NCBI RefSeq assembly: GCF_013410375.1
Contig: NZ_JACCFL010000001.1
Location: 3,658,001-3,722,000 of the forward strand
Length of the DNA: 64,000 nt
Origin: Leifsonia shinshuensis
GTDB taxonomy: Bacteria; Actinomycetota; Actinomycetes; Actinomycetales; Microbacteriaceae
Reading direction: 5' to 3'
Of this stretch, positions 60,609 to 64,000 are shown in pieces. A program made the position numbers and the translations under genes. How positions within the stretch are numbered: the first letter of the stretch is position 1; each line of letters opens with the position of its first letter. Under the pieces are notes generated by a model. The model ran no database searches, was not told the origin of the DNA, and saw only the letters and a list, made by a program, of their open reading frames with translations.

Positions 60609-61637
60609 TCAGTCCTGGTTGCTGAACGCGGCGTCGAACGACGCCGTCGGCAGCTTCCAGAGCAGCGAGCGGATGAACCCGACCGCCTCGGCGGCGCCGT
60701 GCAGGCGGTCCATCCCGGCGTCCTCCCACTCGACCGAGATGGGGCCGGTGTAGCCGATCGACTCCAGCGCGCGGAACGAGTCCTCCCACGGCACGTCGCC
60801 GTGCCCGGTGGAGACGAAGTCCCAGCCGCGGCGCGGGTCGCCCCAGGGCAGGTGCGAGCCGAGCACGCCGGCGCGGCCGTTCTTCGGGCGCAGGCGGGTG
60901 TCCTTGCAGTCGACGTGGTAGATGCGGTCTTTGAAGTCCACGATGAAGCCGACCGGGTCGATGTCCTGCCACATCATGTGCGACGGGTCCCAGTTGAAGC
61001 CGAACGCCTCGCGGTGGTCGATCGCCTCCAGCGAGCGGACACTGGTCCAGTAGTCGTACGCGATCTCCGACGGGTGCACCTCGTGCGCGAACCGCACGCC
61101 CTCGCCGTCGAACACGTCGAGGATCGGGTTCCAGCGGTCGGCGAAGTCCTGGTAGCCGGCGTCGATGACGGAGGCGGGAACCGGCGGGAACTGCGCGACG
61201 TACGGCCAGATGCTGGAGCCGGTGAAGCCGACGACGGTGTCGACGCCGAGCTTGCGGGCGACCTTCGCGGTGAGCTTCAGCTCCTCCGCTGCGCGCTGCC
61301 GGACGCCCTCCGGGTCGCCGTCGCCCCACACCTTCGAGCCGACGATCGCCTGGTGGCGGAAGTCGATCGGGTCGTCGCAGACGGCCTGGCCCTTGAGGTG
61401 GTTGGAGATGGCCCAGACCTTGAGGCCGTACTTGTCGAGGATGTCGAGGCGGCCCTGGAGGTAGGCGTCGTCCTCCGCGGCCCGCCAGACGTCGAGATGC
61501 TCGCCCGAGCAGGCGATCTCCAGGCCGTCGTAGCCCCACTCGGAGGCGTGCTTCGCGACCTCCTCGAGCGTCAGGTCGGCCCACTGGCCGGTGAACAGGG
61601 TGACCGGGTGCGTGCGCCCCGACTCGCCATCAGTCAT
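60609..61637 (-). CDS. Sugar phosphate isomerase/epimerase family protein (xylose-isomerase-like TIM barrel)
   Basis: This 342-residue protein of the AP-endonuclease-2/IolE-like superfamily would isomerise, epimerise or dehydrate an oxidised sugar or inosose. The metal ligands are visible in the GFNWDPSHMMWQ, HEVHPSEIAYD, HVDCKDTRLRPKNG and SVEWEDAGMD segments (His, Asp, Glu). Its ATG overlaps the stop of the Gfo/Idh gene by one base, giving tight coupling. Such isomerases act with Gfo/Idh dehydrogenases in inositol, 3-keto-sugar or C-glycoside catabolism; which of these applies is not shown. Confidence 0.93.
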   Translation of the reverse strand: MTDGESGRTHPVTLFTGQWADLTLEEVAKHASEWGYDGLEIACSGEHLDVWRAAEDDAYLQGRLDILDKYGLKVWAISNHLKGQAVCDDPIDFRHQAIVGSKVWGDGDPEGVRQRAAEELKLTAKVARKLGVDTVVGFTGSSIWPYVAQFPPVPASVIDAGYQDFADRWNPILDVFDGEGVRFAHEVHPSEIAYDYWTSVRSLEAIDHREAFGFNWDPSHMMWQDIDPVGFIVDFKDRIYHVDCKDTRLRPKNGRAGVLGSHLPWGDPRRGWDFVSTGHGDVPWEDSFRALESIGYTGPISVEWEDAGMDRLHGAAEAVGFIRSLLWKLPTASFDAAFSNQD

Positions 61638-62764
61638 CAGTTGGTTCCCATCTCGATCCAGGTGCCCGACTCGGCCGAGTCGATCACGGCGTCGGTGATC
61701 CGGACGGCGCGCAGGCCGTCCTCGAAGCGCGGCAGGCCGTCGGGGGTCTCCCCCGCGACCGCGGCGTAGCTGTCGGCGACGAACGCGTTGAACGCGTCCT
61801 GGTAGCCCTGCGGATGCCCGGACGGCACCACGCACAGCCGCGCGGCGTCGGCGCTCAGCTGGTCGGCGTCGCGCGGGATCAGGAGGCTGCCCGAACGGCG
61901 GCCGACCCACAGCGTCTCCGGCTGCTCCTGGTCGAAGGCCACGCTCTCGGCGCTGCCGGCGATCTCCAGCCACAGCCGGTTCTTGCGGCCGGGGGCGACC
62001 TGCGACACCAGCAGAGTGCCGATCGCTCCCGAGACGGTCTCGATGATGACCGCGGCGGCGTCCTCCGTGGTGATGCCCGCGTGGGAGGCGCGCTCGGCGA
62101 ACACCGTGCGCTTCTTCGCGGACAGCCGCGCGACCCGGTCCCCGCTGACGAACTCCACCAGATCGACCAGGTGCGAGCCGATGTCGGCGAACGCGCGGGA
62201 GCGCCCGCCCTGCTCGGAGTCGACGCGCCAGTTGTCGTCGCCGGAGGCCAGCAGCCAGTCCTGCAGGTAGGAGGCGTTCACGGTGAGCACCTGCCCGGCG
62301 GCCCCGGACGCGAAGCGCGCCCGGGCCTCCCGCACGAGCGGGTGGAAGCGGTAGACGAACGGCACGGTCGCGGTGCGACCGGCCGCGGCGGCGACCAGCG
62401 CCTCCGCGTCGGCGACGGTGGTCGCCAGCGGCTTCTCGCACACGACGTCCTTGCCGGAGGCCAGCACCGCCGCGGCCTGGGAGGCGTGCAGCGCGTTCGG
62501 CGTGGTCACGTGGACGACGTCGATCGTGTCGTCGGCGAGCACCTCCTCCAGCGACCCGTATGCTCGGCCGATCCCGAGGCGCTCGGCCGCGGCGGCCGAG
62601 CGCTCCGGGGAGGACGAGACGATGCCCGCCAGCTCGGCGCGCGCGGCCCGGGCGGCGCGCGAGTGCACCTCCGCCATGAACCCGCCGCCGACGATCGCGA
62701 CCCGCAGCCGCGCTCCGGCCGCGCTCTCGTCCCGTCGGCTCAGTCCACCTGACTCGCTGCTCAC
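61637..62764 (-). CDS. Gfo/Idh/MocA-family oxidoreductase (type B)
   Basis: This 375-residue protein has the Rossmann motif AIVGGGFMAEVHSR, the active-site ASGKDVVCEKPLA, and the YLQDWLLASGDDNWRVDSE and ADIGSHLVDLVEFV blocks shared with the protein at 13054-14241. GTG 62764 is chosen as the first in-frame start with an adjacent GGAGCAG. It is the middle gene of the operon, between the isomerase and the type A oxidoreductase. Confidence 0.92.
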   Translation of the reverse strand: MSSESGGLSRRDESAAGARLRVAIVGGGFMAEVHSRAARAARAELAGIVSSSPERSAAAAERLGIGRAYGSLEEVLADDTIDVVHVTTPNALHASQAAAVLASGKDVVCEKPLATTVADAEALVAAAAGRTATVPFVYRFHPLVREARARFASGAAGQVLTVNASYLQDWLLASGDDNWRVDSEQGGRSRAFADIGSHLVDLVEFVSGDRVARLSAKKRTVFAERASHAGITTEDAAAVIIETVSGAIGTLLVSQVAPGRKNRLWLEIAGSAESVAFDQEQPETLWVGRRSGSLLIPRDADQLSADAARLCVVPSGHPQGYQDAFNAFVADSYAAVAGETPDGLPRFEDGLRAVRITDAVIDSAESGTWIEMGTN

Positions 62765-62869
62765 ACTGCTCCGTTCGTCATGGTCTGTGATTGGTCCTCG
62801 GTCGCAGGCTCCCTCGGCGCTGGGGTCGCGGCATCGCTCCGCGCTGCCCTGAGCTCCACCGCGCCGTGA

Positions 62870-63985
62870 TCAGGCCAGGGTCGCCGCGCGCGGGTCCCAG
62901 TCCTCCGGCAGGGCCGGAGCGACCTCGACGGTGCTCTTCACGTCCACCGGCGCACCGGACTCGCCGGCCTCGATGGTCGCGACCATGACGTCGAGGACGT
63001 GGAAGGCCTGCTCGCCGGAGGCCCGCTCGGGGACGCCCGCGCGGATGGCCCGCGCCAGCTCGACGACGCCGATGCCGCGGCTGCTCGTGGTGCCGGTCGA
63101 CGGCAGCGTCTCGACGCCGTCGGCGCCGTGCACCAGGAGGTCGCCCTCGAAGGTGTTCGGGTCGGGGACGACGAGCGTCGCCTCCAGGCCGGCGACCTCG
63201 AACTGGGTGCGGCCCAGCTTGGAGTCGAAGCTGAAGATCGACTGCGCGGTCTGGCCGCTCTCGAACTCGTAGAGCGCGCTGACGTGCGTCGGCACGGTGA
63301 CCTGGAACGACTCGCCGGCGCGCGGGCCGGAGCCGATGACGCGCGACTCCTTCGCCTTGGAGGCGACGGCAGACACGCGCTTGACCGGGCCGAACAGCTG
63401 CACCAGGGCGGTCAGGTAGTACGGGCCGATGTCGAACAGCGGACCGGCGCCCTCCTGGAACAGGAAGTCCGGGTTCGGGTGCCACGACTCCGGGCCGGCG
63501 CTCTGCATGAGGGTCAGCGCGGTCAGCGGGGCGCCGATCGCGCCGCTCTCGATCAGGCGGCGCGACGACTGGATGCCGGCGCCGAGGAAGGTGTCGGGCG
63601 CCGTCGCGACGCGCAGGCCCTTCTCGTGCGCGGCCTCCAACAGCTGGATGCCGCTGGTGCGGTCGAGGGCGAACGGCTTCTCGCTCCAGACGTGCTTGCC
63701 GGCGGCGAGCGCCTGCAGCGCCACCTCGACGTGCACCTTGGGGATGGTGAGGTTGACGACGATCTCGATGGCGTCGTCCGCGAGCAGCTCCTCCACAGTG
63801 CCGGAGCCCGGGACGCCGTACTTCTCGGCCTGGGCCTTGGCGCGCTCCAGGTCGATGTCGGCGACGAAGCGCACGTCGAGGTCCGGGAACGCGGTGAGGT
63901 TCTCGAGGTACTGGTTGCTGATGACGCCGGCGCCGATGAGGCCGACGCCGACCTTGCCCGTGCCGACCTTCTCCGTGCCGGTCAC
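62870..63985 (-). CDS. Gfo/Idh/MocA-family oxidoreductase (type A)
   Basis: This 371-residue protein resembles the one at 11179-12276 throughout: Rossmann LIGAGVISNQYL, AAGKHVWSEKPFAL, GPLFDIGPYYLTALVQLFGP, and ERASGEQAFHVLDVM. GTG 63985 overlaps the end of the preceding frame by four bases (GTGA), indicating co-translation with the gene that continues outside the window. The oxidoreductase would act on a sugar-derived ketone or alcohol. Confidence 0.92.
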   Translation of the reverse strand: MTGTEKVGTGKVGVGLIGAGVISNQYLENLTAFPDLDVRFVADIDLERAKAQAEKYGVPGSGTVEELLADDAIEIVVNLTIPKVHVEVALQALAAGKHVWSEKPFALDRTSGIQLLEAAHEKGLRVATAPDTFLGAGIQSSRRLIESGAIGAPLTALTLMQSAGPESWHPNPDFLFQEGAGPLFDIGPYYLTALVQLFGPVKRVSAVASKAKESRVIGSGPRAGESFQVTVPTHVSALYEFESGQTAQSIFSFDSKLGRTQFEVAGLEATLVVPDPNTFEGDLLVHGADGVETLPSTGTTSSRGIGVVELARAIRAGVPERASGEQAFHVLDVMVATIEAGESGAPVDVKSTVEVAPALPEDWDPRAATLA

Positions 63986-64000
63986 GCGAAGGCCTCGGTG
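63982..64000 (-). CDS. Last residues of an upstream gene (partial)
   Basis: Only the final five codons (reading TEAFA) and the TGA are in the window. The stop overlaps the GTG of the type A oxidoreductase, the arrangement expected in an operon. The identity cannot be judged; in the paralogous cluster the gene at this position is the ThuA-like one. Confidence 0.35.

Noticed and set aside
1..64000. Prophage, insertion sequences, toxin-antitoxin or known defence islands
   Set aside because: No integrase, transposase, phage structural gene, toxin-antitoxin pair or recognised defence protein was found in any frame.

Overview
The window is about 70 % GC, with dense, mostly short-spaced genes, several GTG starts, many actinobacterial LacI/ROK sugar regulators and several leaderless-type promoters (a TAnnnT box 6-9 nt before the start codon). 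Protein content (LpqY/ThuE-like sugar ABC systems, Gfo/Idh/MocA-ThuA clusters, a stand-alone rplJ-rplL pair, MprAB-like two-component proteins) fits a chromosome of the Microbacteriaceae (Leifsonia or Microbacterium-like). This placement is inferred from gene content only; no rRNA or tRNA gene is present to anchor it. I see no prophage, insertion sequence, CRISPR array or classical defence system.

Region 1 (1-20.7 kb) is mainly plant-polysaccharide catabolism. It has a LacI regulator and a GH51 arabinofuranosidase that share an identical 12-bp operator, then a short stretch of housekeeping genes (GNAT, AraC, streptomycin-kinase-like APH, PAP2, Bcr-type MFS). Next come Gfo/Idh/MocA oxidoreductases with a ThuA-like protein, a ROK regulator, a second LacI, an acetyl-xylan-esterase-like enzyme, xylose isomerase and xylulokinase. 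The region ends in a six-unit 87-bp tandem array and a glycerate kinase gene that has lost roughly its first third.

Region 2 (20.7-43.4 kb) is mixed. It holds two MFS transporters, a third LacI, an APC permease, two membrane glycosyltransferases in one operon, thioredoxin, an aldo-keto reductase with an iterated repeat in its promoter, GltS, a YbdK-type carboxylate-amine ligase, metB and cbs transsulfuration genes, an MntR-type regulator with an Nramp transporter carrying a clear DtxR-family box, and an ABC exporter.

Region 3 (43.4-64 kb) starts with a sugar ABC operon (binding lipoprotein, two permeases, a small membrane protein and its LacI) with tandem operators at the promoter. It continues with a MarR-MFS operon with an AT-rich operator, an amino-acid permease, a methyltransferase, rplL-rplJ, a two-component system divergent from a MacB-like ABC transporter, and a pentapeptide-repeat protein. 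It ends in a second Gfo/Idh plus sugar-isomerase operon paralogous to the one at 11-14 kb and continuing beyond the window.

The most unusual content is in the gaps between genes: a 63-bp structured element present three times, each just behind a minus-strand stop codon; a four-fold 17-bp palindrome array; the 87-bp tandem array with inverted flanks; and two genes whose stop-codon ends appear to have been duplicated in tandem downstream. These are direct sequence observations; their function is unknown.
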